In this document: piece by piece, positions 25,162-34,677 of the stretch
Position numbering within the stretch: position 1 is the first letter of the stretch
How the letters are laid out: each line of letters starts with the position of its first letter
Source: Allomuricauda sp.
Lineage (GTDB): Bacteria; Bacteroidota; Bacteroidia; Flavobacteriales; Flavobacteriaceae
DNA: 35,354 nt
Assembly: GCA_028284725.1 (NCBI GenBank)
Contig: JANQRD010000265.1
Location: forward strand, 1 to 35,354
Direction of reading: 5' to 3'
The notes under the pieces: generated by a model
Seen by the model: the letters and a program-made list of their open reading frames with translations, nothing else
What the model was told of the DNA's origin: nothing
The model's database searches: none
Program-made: the position numbers and the translations under genes

Positions 25162-28112
25162 GAAACTTCCAAATCTCCGATAACGTTCGTTGCCAAAAAG
25201 GTCGCTAATATTTGCAAAAGGGTGAAATGCCTCTCGGAAAAGGTATTTTTGGAACTTCCGTAAATGCAGAGCACCAAAATCTTTCCACTCTCTTGTTCAA
25301 AAGGAATATAAATTCTGGAGGGACGTCCTCCATCATTTTTTTGAGCAATGTACTGACCGGCCTCCTTGCTATAATCTCCTAATAGCAGCGATTTGTTGGC
25401 AACCAATACATAACTGACCATGTTTTCTTTTTCGTTGAATTCTTCTTCGCGTTTTTGAAGCTCATCATTATTGATGCGATAACCCAAATATTTAATTGTC
25501 TCCTTATGACGTTGTGCCAATTCGAAAGCAGCTATTCCAGTGGGTTGTTCCAACAACTTGTTAAGGACAGGCATAATGGTTGCCCATGTGCTTTTGGAAG
25601 GAATTTGCCTTAGCAGTCGAGACAACAGATAAACGTTTGTGCCTGTCTGTTTTATTTCTTCCTGTTGATTCTGCAATTGATTTGATTGCTTGTTTAAAGC
25701 TGCTTCCTTCGCGTCTAGTTCGTCCTGTTTTTGATTTAAGGCCAACTGAAGTCCTTTTGTTTTTGACAATACCCGGATTCGAACATAATACCAGAAGAAC
25801 AACACTCCGGCAATAACTAAAAGGCCAATACCCCAAAACGTCTTGAACCAGGGCCTTGTAACCGTAAAATCTATGCCTAAAGGTTCACTCCATTGATACC
25901 CCCCGGGTTGTTGTGTCCGCACCAAAAGCGTATATGCCCCACCCGAAAGTTGATTTAGCTTCAGCTCAGGTTCACGGAACGCTATTGACCATGGAATGTT
26001 CACTGCCTCATCCATAGGTGTTGCTTTGGAGTACATTTTATATTGATATAGATTTTCGGTTCCGGGAAAGGAAATTGGAACGAGTCCAAACCGTACTTCT
26101 GTGGATTCCGGAAATGCCAAATTTTTCAAATCCGATATTGATTGCTGATTTACATGAAATGTTTCCAGTATGGGGCTTTTGGACACCAATGGCTGTGGAT
26201 TGGACTGAAAGGAGTAGACCGCACCTTCGGCCGTTCCAATCCATATGCGACCTTCGCCGTCAGAGATCATACTTCGATACGAGGTAACCTTAGAGGGAGT
26301 TCCACTGTTCTCATCAAAAACCACATAATTCCCTTCTGAATCGAGATGAATTACCCCACTGGTATCCGTCGCCAACCAAAGGTTACCATCAGGAAGGGAA
26401 CAGACGGACCTCACTTCCTCCTTGGTCAAATCGCCCAAATGAATCCGTTGTATACGCTCCGTATCGTATTTTAATAGGCCATCAGTCGTGCCCATCCAAA
26501 CAATTCCGGTGTCATCCACCGCTATATCGTGAACCTCAAAATTAGTACTCACCGTAAAAGGAAAATCAAGGCTTTTATCCTCAAAGTTTCCTGTTTTTGG
26601 ATTGTACTTATACAAATAATGCTCACTTCCGATACCTGCAGCATATAATTCTGAACGACCTCCTTCGTCCAAAACAAGAATACGGGTTTTCAATCCTTTT
26701 TCCAGGCCATATTCGCGTAAGTTCCCATGATTATCTATCATCCCAACACCTGTAATGGGTTTATCCGACGGCGCTTGACAAAACCATGTATTCCCCGAAT
26801 GGTCACTGAAAAGATAAAATATCCCTCCGCCCCTATTGCTTAAATCATAGCTGGTTGAAGGTCTTCCATCTTTATAGTGAAGCAGATCGCCATCTGATGT
26901 TCCGTACCATATGTTGTCCTTCCAATTGCTAATTCCGGTTACCTTGTTGAGTCCTTTAAGCACCTCAAATTGAATACCGGATCCAGAGTGGTTGACCAAA
27001 TTGACATCGCTGTGGGAGATGAGCACCTTATTTTCTTTCGTACTGCAGATACTGAACACATTATCGTGAGGCATTCCGGAAACGCTTTGAAAGTAACTTG
27101 AGCCCAACATGCCCAGACCCTGTACCGTGCTCACCCAAATATCGCCGCCAGATCGAATCTGGCTTGGAGTAAAATAAAGATGCTGAATCTCACTAAAAGG
27201 CAACTCTTCTATGCGATGGGGATCGTTGGAGCCGAATACTTTTTTAAGGGAGTTGGAGGTGCTATTGTAATCTAGGATGTACAGTCCGTCGTTTGAGTTC
27301 ACGAAAAATGTTCCGTTCTTGTCCTCAGCAATAAGGGAGAAGACTTTACCATTTCGGCCAATTTCGGTCTGGGTCACAACGTTTCGGTTGGCATCCATTG
27401 TCCATTTTAAAATTCGATCACCAACCATCCAAAATGTATCTCCTGAGATCAAAAAATGATTAATGCCTTGAACCGATGAGTGTTTTTTGAAGTCCCCTGA
27501 TGCCTCATCAAAGTAATAGAGACCTTGATTTTGAAGAAGTGCCCAAACGGTTCCATATTTATCTTCTGCCAACGTACTTCTTTCTGGAAATTGGTTTTCA
27601 TCAAAAGAAAGTCTGCGTCCCTTTCCATTGGCTTCCAATAGGTAAAGCCCCGCTTTTCGTTGTCCAATCCAAATTCTGTCTTTGGAATCCATAAAAAATC
27701 CGTGGGGGTATTCAAATGCTGAGTCGAGATCCGTTTCCAAGAACGGTTCTACCTGTACTTCATTCAGCTTATAAAATAATTTATGGAGCCCTTCGTCGTT
27801 GGCAAACAACAACGTATCCTTTTTCCAATGGGAAATGGAATTGATATACCTGCTTTTCAAATGGGTGTTGAAATCCTCGAACCGCAGACCGTTATAGCGA
27901 AAAAGACCTTCATCCGAAGCAATCCAAATGTATTCCCTCGAATCTGACGTTACTTGATTTACCTTACTGAAAGGAACCCCTTCACCATGAAACAAGGTGT
28001 ACTGAAATTTTTGCGCAAAACCCACGGTAAGGAAGCAAAAGAAAATATAAAAACATCGAGGAAGGCGCACCTTGCTTTGGATTGGTTGGAACTTAAAGAT
28101 ATAAAAAGGCAC
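25158..28112 (-). CDS. Two-component-regulator-type propeller receptor with Y_Y_Y, TM, coiled coil and GAF-like domain; no kinase
   Basis: 984 residues from GTG 28112. Signal segment [14 protein letters not shown], then repeated propeller blades ([71 protein letters not shown]), a Y_Y_Y-like domain (about 665-755), one membrane helix ([21 protein letters not shown], about 760-780), a Gln/Glu/Lys-rich coiled coil (about 785-830) and a C-terminal GAF-like domain ending [14 protein letters not shown]. Hybrid two-component systems of this architecture normally end in HisKA/HATPase/receiver/AraC; none of those motifs is present. It therefore looks like a receptor that signals through its coiled coil or GAF part, perhaps to the channel encoded immediately downstream in an overlapping frame. 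Confidence 0.88.
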   Translation of the reverse strand: MPFYIFKFQPIQSKVRLPRCFYIFFCFLTVGFAQKFQYTLFHGEGVPFSKVNQVTSDSREYIWIASDEGLFRYNGLRFEDFNTHLKSRYINSISHWKKDTLLFANDEGLHKLFYKLNEVQVEPFLETDLDSAFEYPHGFFMDSKDRIWIGQRKAGLYLLEANGKGRRLSFDENQFPERSTLAEDKYGTVWALLQNQGLYYFDEASGDFKKHSSVQGINHFLISGDTFWMVGDRILKWTMDANRNVVTQTEIGRNGKVFSLIAEDKNGTFFVNSNDGLYILDYNSTSNSLKKVFGSNDPHRIEELPFSEIQHLYFTPSQIRSGGDIWVSTVQGLGMLGSSYFQSVSGMPHDNVFSICSTKENKVLISHSDVNLVNHSGSGIQFEVLKGLNKVTGISNWKDNIWYGTSDGDLLHYKDGRPSTSYDLSNRGGGIFYLFSDHSGNTWFCQAPSDKPITGVGMIDNHGNLREYGLEKGLKTRILVLDEGGRSELYAAGIGSEHYLYKYNPKTGNFEDKSLDFPFTVSTNFEVHDIAVDDTGIVWMGTTDGLLKYDTERIQRIHLGDLTKEEVRSVCSLPDGNLWLATDTSGVIHLDSEGNYVVFDENSGTPSKVTSYRSMISDGEGRIWIGTAEGAVYSFQSNPQPLVSKSPILETFHVNQQSISDLKNLAFPESTEVRFGLVPISFPGTENLYQYKMYSKATPMDEAVNIPWSIAFREPELKLNQLSGGAYTLLVRTQQPGGYQWSEPLGIDFTVTRPWFKTFWGIGLLVIAGVLFFWYYVRIRVLSKTKGLQLALNQKQDELDAKEAALNKQSNQLQNQQEEIKQTGTNVYLLSRLLRQIPSKSTWATIMPVLNKLLEQPTGIAAFELAQRHKETIKYLGYRINNDELQKREEEFNEKENMVSYVLVANKSLLLGDYSKEAGQYIAQKNDGGRPSRIYIPFEQESGKILVLCIYGSSKNTFSERHFTLLQILATFLATNVIGDLEVS

Positions 28113-28195
28113 GCAATCTTCATGGATTAAGCAATTCCACTAGCTTGGAACGATACCTTTTCAGGATTTAAAATCGCAATAATGTACAATGATTC

Positions 28196-28214
28196 AGGCC
28201 AAAATATTTGGCCT
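28196..28214. repeat. Inverted repeat between the nucleotidase and the propeller gene
   Basis: Perfect arms AGGCCAAA and TTTGGCCT separated by ATA, 33 bp downstream of the nucleotidase stop and 84 bp upstream of the propeller-gene start. No T-run directly follows on either strand, so it could be a weak terminator for the nucleotidase or an operator for the propeller-channel genes. Confidence 0.45.
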
Positions 28215-28246
28215 ATCACTTTTATTTCCAACAAATTGATGAAATG

Positions 28247-28768
28247 CTATAAAAGTTTTTCCGCGATTTCCCGCCAGGTATTGGCCCGTTCAAAACCGTT
28301 GGAGTATATATTGTGTGGAGAGGAGAACATAATGGATCTTCCATCAAAAGTTTCGAGATTATATGAGCGATCATCGATAAGCACATCACCTTTTAAAATG
28401 AATTTATGCCCACAAAGGATTCGTTTTTGCCATGGTATAAATGGAAAATGTTCGTCCAACCAATCGGATTTTTCCTTTAAGGAATTGGGAAATTGCATGG
28501 CTGCGGAAGCTATATACACTTCGTATTTATCATTCAATTCGGCCAATACTTCTTGACTTTCAGGTATGACTTTTAAATCCTTGAAAAAACCGATTTGCCA
28601 AGCATGGTCCTTTATACTTTGCTGATGTTCTTTGGGAACGCACTGCCAAGCCTCCTTTCCAAAGCATTCTTCCAAAGTAAGCGATGCGTTAAATTCTTTG
28701 TTATATATTTCCACGTGTGCCCCATAGGTGTCGGCCAACACCTCATCCATATCTACAAACAGTGTCAT
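28247..28768 (-). CDS. 5'(3')-deoxyribonucleotidase (NT5C family, HAD superfamily)
   Basis: 173 residues. HAD motif I LFVDMDEVLADTYG (nucleophile and acid/base Asp), motif II-like VYIASAAM, a conserved Lys in the LKEKSDWLDEHFPF segment, and acidic motif DVLIDDRSYNLETF. This matches the NT5C group that dephosphorylates deoxyribonucleoside monophosphates in the cytosol. Length is normal. It is flanked by 85 bp from lacI and 134 bp from the propeller gene, and looks like a single-gene unit or a weak extension of the xyl operon. Confidence 0.92.
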   Translation of the reverse strand: MTLFVDMDEVLADTYGAHVEIYNKEFNASLTLEECFGKEAWQCVPKEHQQSIKDHAWQIGFFKDLKVIPESQEVLAELNDKYEVYIASAAMQFPNSLKEKSDWLDEHFPFIPWQKRILCGHKFILKGDVLIDDRSYNLETFDGRSIMFSSPHNIYSNGFERANTWREIAEKLL

Positions 28769-28853
28769 TTTCTCAAATTGAAGGGTTGAAGGAATAAAAA
28801 ACTTGGGGATTTACAAACCTTTACTTGAAAAATAATTTAAAATTAACCTGAGT

Positions 28854-29888
28854 CTATTGGCCAACGAACCCCATTATCCTTTTTGTGGATTCCCTTTCAA
28901 TTAAACTCGTCTTGACCAATTTAGTTGTATAAGGCATTTCCCCATCGTATTCGATACGATCTATAAGGATGTTGGCAGCAAGTTCCCCTATGTACTTTCC
29001 ATGCTGGCTTACCATGGTCAGCGCAGGAGAAACATATTTGGAAAGTCGACCATTGGTGAATCCAACAATAGAAATTTGATCAGGTACCTCAATGGCTTTT
29101 GATTTCAGAATGTTCAGTGTGTCCACAGCAGTTATCTCATCGAGGGCTATGATGGCATCTATTTTTTCATCAGCAACAAGTAGCGATATCAAAAGTTGCA
29201 TGTCATCATCCTTACCCACGTTCACTACATGTCGTTCACTATATTCAATGCCATTTTCACTTAGGGCTTTTTTATATCCTTCTACCCTTAGTTTACCTAC
29301 ACTGGAGTTGTAGATAGTAGAAATAATCGCGATTTGCTTGCACCCAGTTTTTAATAAGTGTTTGGTAGTATTATACCCTGCTTCAAAATCGTCAACTACC
29401 ACCTTGTCGCAGTTTACTTTTTCAGATACCCTATCGAACATGACCATTGGGATCTGGCTATCCATAAAATCTTGAAGATGGGCAATATCCCCTTTGCCTT
29501 GCGTCTCTTCGGAAAGGGAAAGAATAAGCCCATCCACGGTTCCAGAATTAAGCAATTCCATGGTCTGGCGTTCTTTTAAATACGATTCGTCTGAAATGCA
29601 ACTGATAATACTATACCCCCTTCCATTTGCTGTTTTCTCTATTCCATAAAACACCTGTGTGAAAAAATAATTTAAAATATTGGGCACGATCACACCGATG
29701 GTCTTGGTGCTTCTTTTAAGCAAACTCAATGCTATTTGATTGGGCTTGTAGTGATTTTCCCTGGCAAATTCCTGGATTTTTGCTTTTAAATCCTCGCTGA
29801 TTTCGTGGCTATCGTTGATTGCCTTGGAAACAGTGGAAATGGAAACCCCAAAATTAGCGGCTATATCTTTTAAGGTGATTTTTTTCAT
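28854..29888 (-). CDS. LacI family transcriptional regulator of the xylose operon
   Basis: 344 residues. The N-terminal helix-turn-helix reads TLKDIAANFGVSISTVSKAIND, with the hinge helix region YKPNQIALSLLKRSTKTIGVI, then a periplasmic-binding-like sensor domain (VIVPNILNYFFTQVFYGIEKTA, TVDGLILSL, IDAIIALDEITAVDTL, ISIVGFTNGRLSKYVSPALTMV). It is the last gene of xylB-xylA-symporter-lacI, 144 bp after the symporter. The likely effector is xylose or a xylose-derived sugar; likely targets are the CGAAAA/TTTTCG palindromes upstream of xylB and perhaps the related site upstream of pfkA. Whether it represses or activates cannot be read. Confidence 0.94.
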   Translation of the reverse strand: MKKITLKDIAANFGVSISTVSKAINDSHEISEDLKAKIQEFARENHYKPNQIALSLLKRSTKTIGVIVPNILNYFFTQVFYGIEKTANGRGYSIISCISDESYLKERQTMELLNSGTVDGLILSLSEETQGKGDIAHLQDFMDSQIPMVMFDRVSEKVNCDKVVVDDFEAGYNTTKHLLKTGCKQIAIISTIYNSSVGKLRVEGYKKALSENGIEYSERHVVNVGKDDDMQLLISLLVADEKIDAIIALDEITAVDTLNILKSKAIEVPDQISIVGFTNGRLSKYVSPALTMVSQHGKYIGELAANILIDRIEYDGEMPYTTKLVKTSLIERESTKRIMGFVGQ

Positions 29889-30031
29889 GACCGTTGTATA
29901 AATGAATACATAACAGCTCTCTTTAGGTATATCTCATCTACCAATAAACAGCAGGTTAAGAAGCTTTTACACATCATATAGCACTTTACAATTTCCTTCT
30001 CTTTTTAAAACATATTTCTTGTTGGTTATAA

Positions 30032-30054
30032 TTTATCCTGTAAAATAGGATAAA
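30032..30054 (-). repeat. Hairpin over the symporter stop codon
   Basis: Perfect 8-bp arms TTTATCCT (30032-30039) and AGGATAAA (30047-30054) with a 7-nt loop include the symporter's stop codon (30033-30035). No T-run follows on the minus strand. It may lower read-through from the catabolic genes into lacI or protect the mRNA 3' end. Confidence 0.4.
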
Positions 30055-31649
30055 ATGGTTATCACCACAACCACCAAAAGTATAGAAAGAGCAATGTCCA
30101 TCTTGGTGATACTCTGCTTGCTGGATATGCGGTCTTCTTCGCTCAAGGTACCTAAAGACAGCCCTTTTATCAGTGCGTAATCAGGTGGATTGGTAGCAAG
30201 ACTAACAGTAATGCACAACAGTGCCGAGAAAATGAACATGAAAATGGCCATGTGTGCAAAATTAATGGTCGCAAAAGACAGGAAGACTCCAGATAGTTCT
30301 GCTTGATAGATTTCTGCCAAGATACGTAGCGCTGCCACGACCAATCCCGAAAACAGGGTTACAATAGCCGCTTTGGAGTTGACCCTCTTCCATAAGATTC
30401 CCAATAAAAATACCGCTGTTATTGGCGGTGCAATGTAGGATTGTACACTCTGTAAATATTGGTACAGCACCCCACCCCCGATCTTCTCCATAATCGGAAT
30501 CCAGATGATACCAAGTAATACCACAATAGAGGTCGCTATTTTTCCAATATTGAGTAGTTTTCGCTCATCCGTTCCGGGTCTTAGTTTCTTATAGATATCA
30601 ATAGTGAAAATGGTGGAGCACGAGTTAAAAACAGATGCCAGTGAACTCATCAAAGCTGCCATCAATCCACCGGCTACCAATCCTTTCAATCCCACTGGAA
30701 GTAGTGTCTTGACCAATACAGGAAATACCTCATCACTTTTTTCGTAGGTCAAAACACCCTGTTGTGCTAAAGCAAAAGCTATAATTCCAGGAATCAAGAA
30801 AATAAAAATGGGGAGCAGTTTCAGATAAGCACCAAAAATTGCTCCTCGTCTTCCTATTTTGATATTGTTCGCGGCCAACGTCCGTTGAACAATATATTGA
30901 TCCGTACACCAATACCAGATGCCCACAATGGTACCGCCAATAAGCATACCTGTCCACGGAAAATCTGGATCGGAAATGGGCCTCCACATATTAAAGTGCT
31001 CACTGCCCGCTGCCAATCTAAGTTCATCCCATCCTCCTACTTCTTGAAGTCCCAAATACGTAATGATAAGCGAACCTGCAATCAAAATCACCGTTTGCAA
31101 GGTTTCCGTATAAATTACTGCCTTCATGCCACCTATCACCGTATATGCACCGGTAAACAATACAATTCCAATGGCTCCATACCAAAAAGGTATTCCAAGC
31201 AGTTCAGAAACCACTATTCCTCCGGCGTAAATGGTAACAGATACTTTGGTAATTACATAGCCAACCAATGAAAAGATGGAGAGGAACCATCTGGAACGAC
31301 TGTCGAAACGCTTTTCCAAAAACTCAGGCATTGTAAATGCCCTACTTCTAAAATAAAAGGGCAAAAACAACCAGCCCAACAAAAGCACAATCCATGCATG
31401 CAATTCATAATGGGCCATGGGCATACCAGATTCGGCACCCGTACCTGCAAGCCCAACAACATGTTCTGAACCGATATTGGAAGCGAATATGGAAGCGCCA
31501 ATCACAAACCAACCTACATTACGTCCAGCTAGGAAGTAGTCCTCAGTATTTTTATTTTTCTGCAATACTACCCAAATCGCCACGGCAATCAAAGCCAATA
31601 AATAAGCTGCGAGTACCCACCAATCGGCGGTCTCCAATATCGATTCCAT
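30033..31649 (-). CDS. Sodium/sugar symporter (SSS family, vSGLT-like), probable xylose transporter
   Basis: 538 residues, about 14 hydrophobic helices. Family landmarks: LAGRNVGWFVIGASIFASNIGSEHVVGLAG in TM1-2 (the sodium- and sugar-binding region), ITKVSVTIYAGGIV, the SGLT-like WYWCTDQYIVQRTLAA, and GLKGLVAGGLMAALMSSLASVFNSCSTIF (Na2-site region of TM8). It closely resembles the Vibrio sodium/galactose transporter type, so sodium-coupled uptake across the inner membrane is expected. Xylose is inferred from position: it starts 7 bp after xylA and precedes the lacI-type regulator. Confidence 0.93.
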   Translation of the reverse strand: MESILETADWWVLAAYLLALIAVAIWVVLQKNKNTEDYFLAGRNVGWFVIGASIFASNIGSEHVVGLAGTGAESGMPMAHYELHAWIVLLLGWLFLPFYFRSRAFTMPEFLEKRFDSRSRWFLSIFSLVGYVITKVSVTIYAGGIVVSELLGIPFWYGAIGIVLFTGAYTVIGGMKAVIYTETLQTVILIAGSLIITYLGLQEVGGWDELRLAAGSEHFNMWRPISDPDFPWTGMLIGGTIVGIWYWCTDQYIVQRTLAANNIKIGRRGAIFGAYLKLLPIFIFLIPGIIAFALAQQGVLTYEKSDEVFPVLVKTLLPVGLKGLVAGGLMAALMSSLASVFNSCSTIFTIDIYKKLRPGTDERKLLNIGKIATSIVVLLGIIWIPIMEKIGGGVLYQYLQSVQSYIAPPITAVFLLGILWKRVNSKAAIVTLFSGLVVAALRILAEIYQAELSGVFLSFATINFAHMAIFMFIFSALLCITVSLATNPPDYALIKGLSLGTLSEEDRISSKQSITKMDIALSILLVVVVITILSYFTG

Positions 31650-31656
31650 ACTTGTA

Positions 31657-32982
31657 TTAGGTATATTGATTCAAAATGTTCTCGAACAATTCTTGTTTTC
31701 CACTGATCTGTTCGGGTTCACCATTTTGATGGGCATAATCGTATAAATCGGTAAGGGATAGTTTTCCTGCCGAAAACTCTGCTCCCCTTCCATTGGCAAA
31801 GGAGGCATACCTTTCAGCCAATAATCCTTCGTAAGGTGAATTTTTAAGTACTGCATCGGCTACAAGAAGTGCCCTGGCAAACGTATCGGCTCCTCCGATG
31901 TGTGCATGGAAAATATCCTCAAGGTCAGTGGAGTTTCTTCGGGTCTTAGCATCAAAATTGATACCTCCGCCTTGAAGTCCTCCCGATTTCAACAAAACCA
32001 ACATGGCCTCAGCAGTCTCCAGAACGTTGTTAGGGAATTGGTCCGTATCCCATCCATTTTGATAATCTCCTCGGTTCGCATCAATACTTCCTAACATACC
32101 GGCATTAGCTGCCACTTGGAGTTCGTGCTGAAAGGTATGTTGGGCCAAAGTGGCGTGGTTGACTTCAATATTTAGTTTGAAGTCCTTCTCTAATCCATAT
32201 TCACGAATGGTATTGATACTGGTTGCTGCATCAAAATCGTACTGGTGCTTTGTAGGCTCCATAGGTTTTGGTTCGATGAAGAATGTGCCCTTAAAGCCTT
32301 GAGCTCTTGCATAATCTTTTGCCATATTCAAAAAGCGGCCAATATTATCCTGTTCCAGTTTCATATCGGTATTCAACAAGGACATGTATCCCTCGCGGCC
32401 TCCCCAAAAAACATAATTTTCCCCACCAAGTGCCATAGTTGCATCCAGTGCTATCTTTATCTGTGCACCCGCCCGCGCCACCACATTAAAATCAGGGTTG
32501 GAGGCTGCTCCGTTCATGTATCTGGGATTGGAAAAGCAATTGGCAGTTCCCCAAAGCAATTTTACCCCAGAAGCTTCCTGTTTTTTCTTAAGGTACTCCA
32601 CTGTTTGGTGGATTCTTTTTTCAGATTCTGAAAGTGAAGAACCTTCATCAACTAAATCAAAATCATGAAAACAGTAGTAATCAAAGCCCATTTTTGTGAT
32701 AAACTCAAAGGCGGCATCTGCCTTATCTTCCGCGGCTTTTAACGGATCGGATGAGGTTGACCAAGGAAATTCCTTGGTTCCAGGTCCGAATGGATCTCCT
32801 CCGGTTCCGCAGAACGTGTGCCAGTAGGCCACCGCAAACTTGAAGTGTTCGCGCATCGTCTTGCCCGCGACCTTCTGCTCGGGATTATAAAACTTAAATG
32901 CCAACGGATTATCGGAGTCCTTTCCTTCGTACTTAATTTCTCCAATTCCCTTAAAAAATTCCTTATCGCCTAAAAGTGCCAT
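31657..32982 (-). CDS. xylA: Xylose isomerase
   Basis: 441 residues, class II length. Signatures: [31 protein letters not shown] (catalytic His), [28 protein letters not shown] with metal-binding Glu, [18 protein letters not shown] and [17 protein letters not shown]. It converts D-xylose to D-xylulose in the cytosol using divalent metal ions. It lies between xylB (12-bp gap) and the symporter (7-bp gap), so the three are co-transcribed. Confidence 0.98.
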   Translation of the reverse strand: MALLGDKEFFKGIGEIKYEGKDSDNPLAFKFYNPEQKVAGKTMREHFKFAVAYWHTFCGTGGDPFGPGTKEFPWSTSSDPLKAAEDKADAAFEFITKMGFDYYCFHDFDLVDEGSSLSESEKRIHQTVEYLKKKQEASGVKLLWGTANCFSNPRYMNGAASNPDFNVVARAGAQIKIALDATMALGGENYVFWGGREGYMSLLNTDMKLEQDNIGRFLNMAKDYARAQGFKGTFFIEPKPMEPTKHQYDFDAATSINTIREYGLEKDFKLNIEVNHATLAQHTFQHELQVAANAGMLGSIDANRGDYQNGWDTDQFPNNVLETAEAMLVLLKSGGLQGGGINFDAKTRRNSTDLEDIFHAHIGGADTFARALLVADAVLKNSPYEGLLAERYASFANGRGAEFSAGKLSLTDLYDYAHQNGEPEQISGKQELFENILNQYT

Positions 32983-32994
32983 CCTTGTGTGTTA

Positions 32995-34473
32995 TTAATT
33001 TATGATTAGTTCAAGTTCTTTCTTCCAATTTTTATAAGCTTCCTGGTACTGCATTTTATCCTTGAAGGGCATAAATGTCATCACATGGTCATTCTTCATG
33101 TATGATGAAAAAATATCGTAGCCATCCCTGGCTATAGCGCATGCCCTTGCAGCTCCAACCGCGCCCGTGGTGTTGTATATTTCTATTTCCTGTTGAATCA
33201 AGGTAGCAATGGTATTTGCAAAAATTTCCGATCGAAAAAGGTTGTCGTTTCCAGCTCGGATAACTTTGGCATTGATACCATCTGATTTCATAATTTCGAT
33301 TCCGTATACGAATGAGAAAGCTATACCTTCGAGCGTGGCGCGACAAATATGTGCTTTGGAATGACGGTTAAGGTTGAGGTTAACGATTCTTGTTCCAATT
33401 TCTTGATTCAAAAGCATGCGTTCAGCACCATTTCCAAAAGGAATTACACAAACCCCATCGGAACCTACTTCGACCTTGCTTGCCAGTTTGTTCATTTCCT
33501 CATAAGAAGAAACCGCCAGATTGTTGAGCAACCATCTGTATTGAATCCCCGCGCCATTGATACATAATAATTTACCAATACGTTTTAGATGTCCCCTTTC
33601 GTAGTTCACATGTGCAAAATTGTTTACACGTGAGCTCTCTTTTACTGAAAGGTTGTCGGTAACAGCGTATACCACTCCCGATGTGCCTCCGGTTGCCGCC
33701 ACTTCTCCAGGATGGAACACATTGAGCGCCAGAGCATTGTTTGGTTGGTCACCTGCCCGGTAAAAAATAGGTGTGCCTTCCAAAAGTTCGCTCTCCGCAG
33801 CTCCCTGTTTTGATACTGTTCCTTGATTTCCAAAAGTTTCCACCAACTCGGGAATCAGGTTTTGGGAAAAACCATGATGTTCCAGAACTGAATTTGAGAT
33901 GGTATCCTGTTTAAAATCCCAAAAAATTCCTTCGGAAAGACCTGAAATTGTGGTGTTCATGGTATTTGAAAGCTTATAAGCAATGAAATCCCCTGGAAGC
34001 ATGAATTTAAAGACCTTTTCATAAGTTCCCTTCTCGTTGTCTTTTACCCAACGAAGTTTTGAAGCTGTAAAATTTGCTGGAGAATTCAATAAATGAACAT
34101 CGCACTTTTCGTGGCCAATTTCGTCGTAAGCCTTATTTCCGATTTCCACCGCTCTACTATCACACCAAATAATGGATTTCCGAAGCGGCTCACCATTTTC
34201 ATCAAGCAACACTAGACCATGCATTTGATATGCTATACCTATACCTACAATTTCCTTTTTGGGGATATTATGGTTCTTTTTAATTTTTTTGATTCCCTTG
34301 CAAACGAAGTTCCACCAGTCCTCAGGTTTTTGTTCTGCCCAGCCTTTTTCGGGAGCATACATGGACATTTCCTCTTCCGGTTCCTGAATAACACCAATGC
34401 TCTTGCCTGTATTGGCCTCTACCAAGGCCACCTTAACTGATGAACTACCTAAATCTATCCCTAAATAATACAT
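32995..34473 (-). CDS. xylB: Xylulokinase
   Basis: The track starts at 34494; ATG 34473 (MYYLGIDLGSSSVKVAL) is the family start, giving 492 residues. FGGY-kinase features: N-terminal phosphate loop LGIDLGSSSVKV, AYQMHGLVLLDENG, SIIWCDSRAVEIG, FTASKLRWVKDNE, RAGDQPNNALALNVFHPGEVAATGGTSGV and late RAGNDNLFRSEIFA. It phosphorylates D-xylulose to xylulose-5-phosphate, feeding the pentose phosphate pathway and hence the glycolytic genes in the same window. First gene of the operon, behind a 430-bp intergenic region carrying operator-like palindromes. Confidence 0.96.
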   Translation of the reverse strand: MYYLGIDLGSSSVKVALVEANTGKSIGVIQEPEEEMSMYAPEKGWAEQKPEDWWNFVCKGIKKIKKNHNIPKKEIVGIGIAYQMHGLVLLDENGEPLRKSIIWCDSRAVEIGNKAYDEIGHEKCDVHLLNSPANFTASKLRWVKDNEKGTYEKVFKFMLPGDFIAYKLSNTMNTTISGLSEGIFWDFKQDTISNSVLEHHGFSQNLIPELVETFGNQGTVSKQGAAESELLEGTPIFYRAGDQPNNALALNVFHPGEVAATGGTSGVVYAVTDNLSVKESSRVNNFAHVNYERGHLKRIGKLLCINGAGIQYRWLLNNLAVSSYEEMNKLASKVEVGSDGVCVIPFGNGAERMLLNQEIGTRIVNLNLNRHSKAHICRATLEGIAFSFVYGIEIMKSDGINAKVIRAGNDNLFRSEIFANTIATLIQQEIEIYNTTGAVGAARACAIARDGYDIFSSYMKNDHVMTFMPFKDKMQYQEAYKNWKKELELIIN

Positions 34474-34496
34474 GGTCCTACAATGCGGATTCAACT

Positions 34497-34504
34497 CAAA
34501 TGTA
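34497..34504 (-). promoter_or_regulatory. Putative -7 box of the xyl operon
   Basis: Reads TACATTTG on the minus strand, a full TAnnTTTG match, 24 bp before the xylB ATG. A TTTTG element lies upstream but with only about 15 bp spacing, shorter than usual, so the assignment is tentative. Confidence 0.4.
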
Positions 34505-34638
34505 AAAAATGTTACCCCTCAAAACCTGCAACAACACTGTTTTACAATTGATTATCCACATAGCTGACGGTAATTGAGTGCAGATAAAACAATTATAAAT
34601 AATTGATTATTAGCTGGTTGAAGTTTATTGGCTAACTC

Positions 34639-34677
34639 ACGAAAACTTTTCGAAAAGGTTTTCGTAATTTTTCGTAA
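34639..34677. promoter_or_regulatory. Overlapping LacI-type operators upstream of xylB
   Basis: Two palindromes share a central CG: CGAAAA-C-TTTTCG (34640-34652) and CGAAAA-GG-TTTTCG (34651-34664). A further TTTTCG half-site follows, so TTTTCGTAA occurs at 34659-34667 and again at 34669-34677, exactly 10 bp (one helix turn) apart. GTTTTCGTAATTTTT (34658-34672) is identical to a word in the pfkA upstream region. The lacI-type gene at the end of the operon is the obvious candidate binder; this is inferred. Confidence 0.65.
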
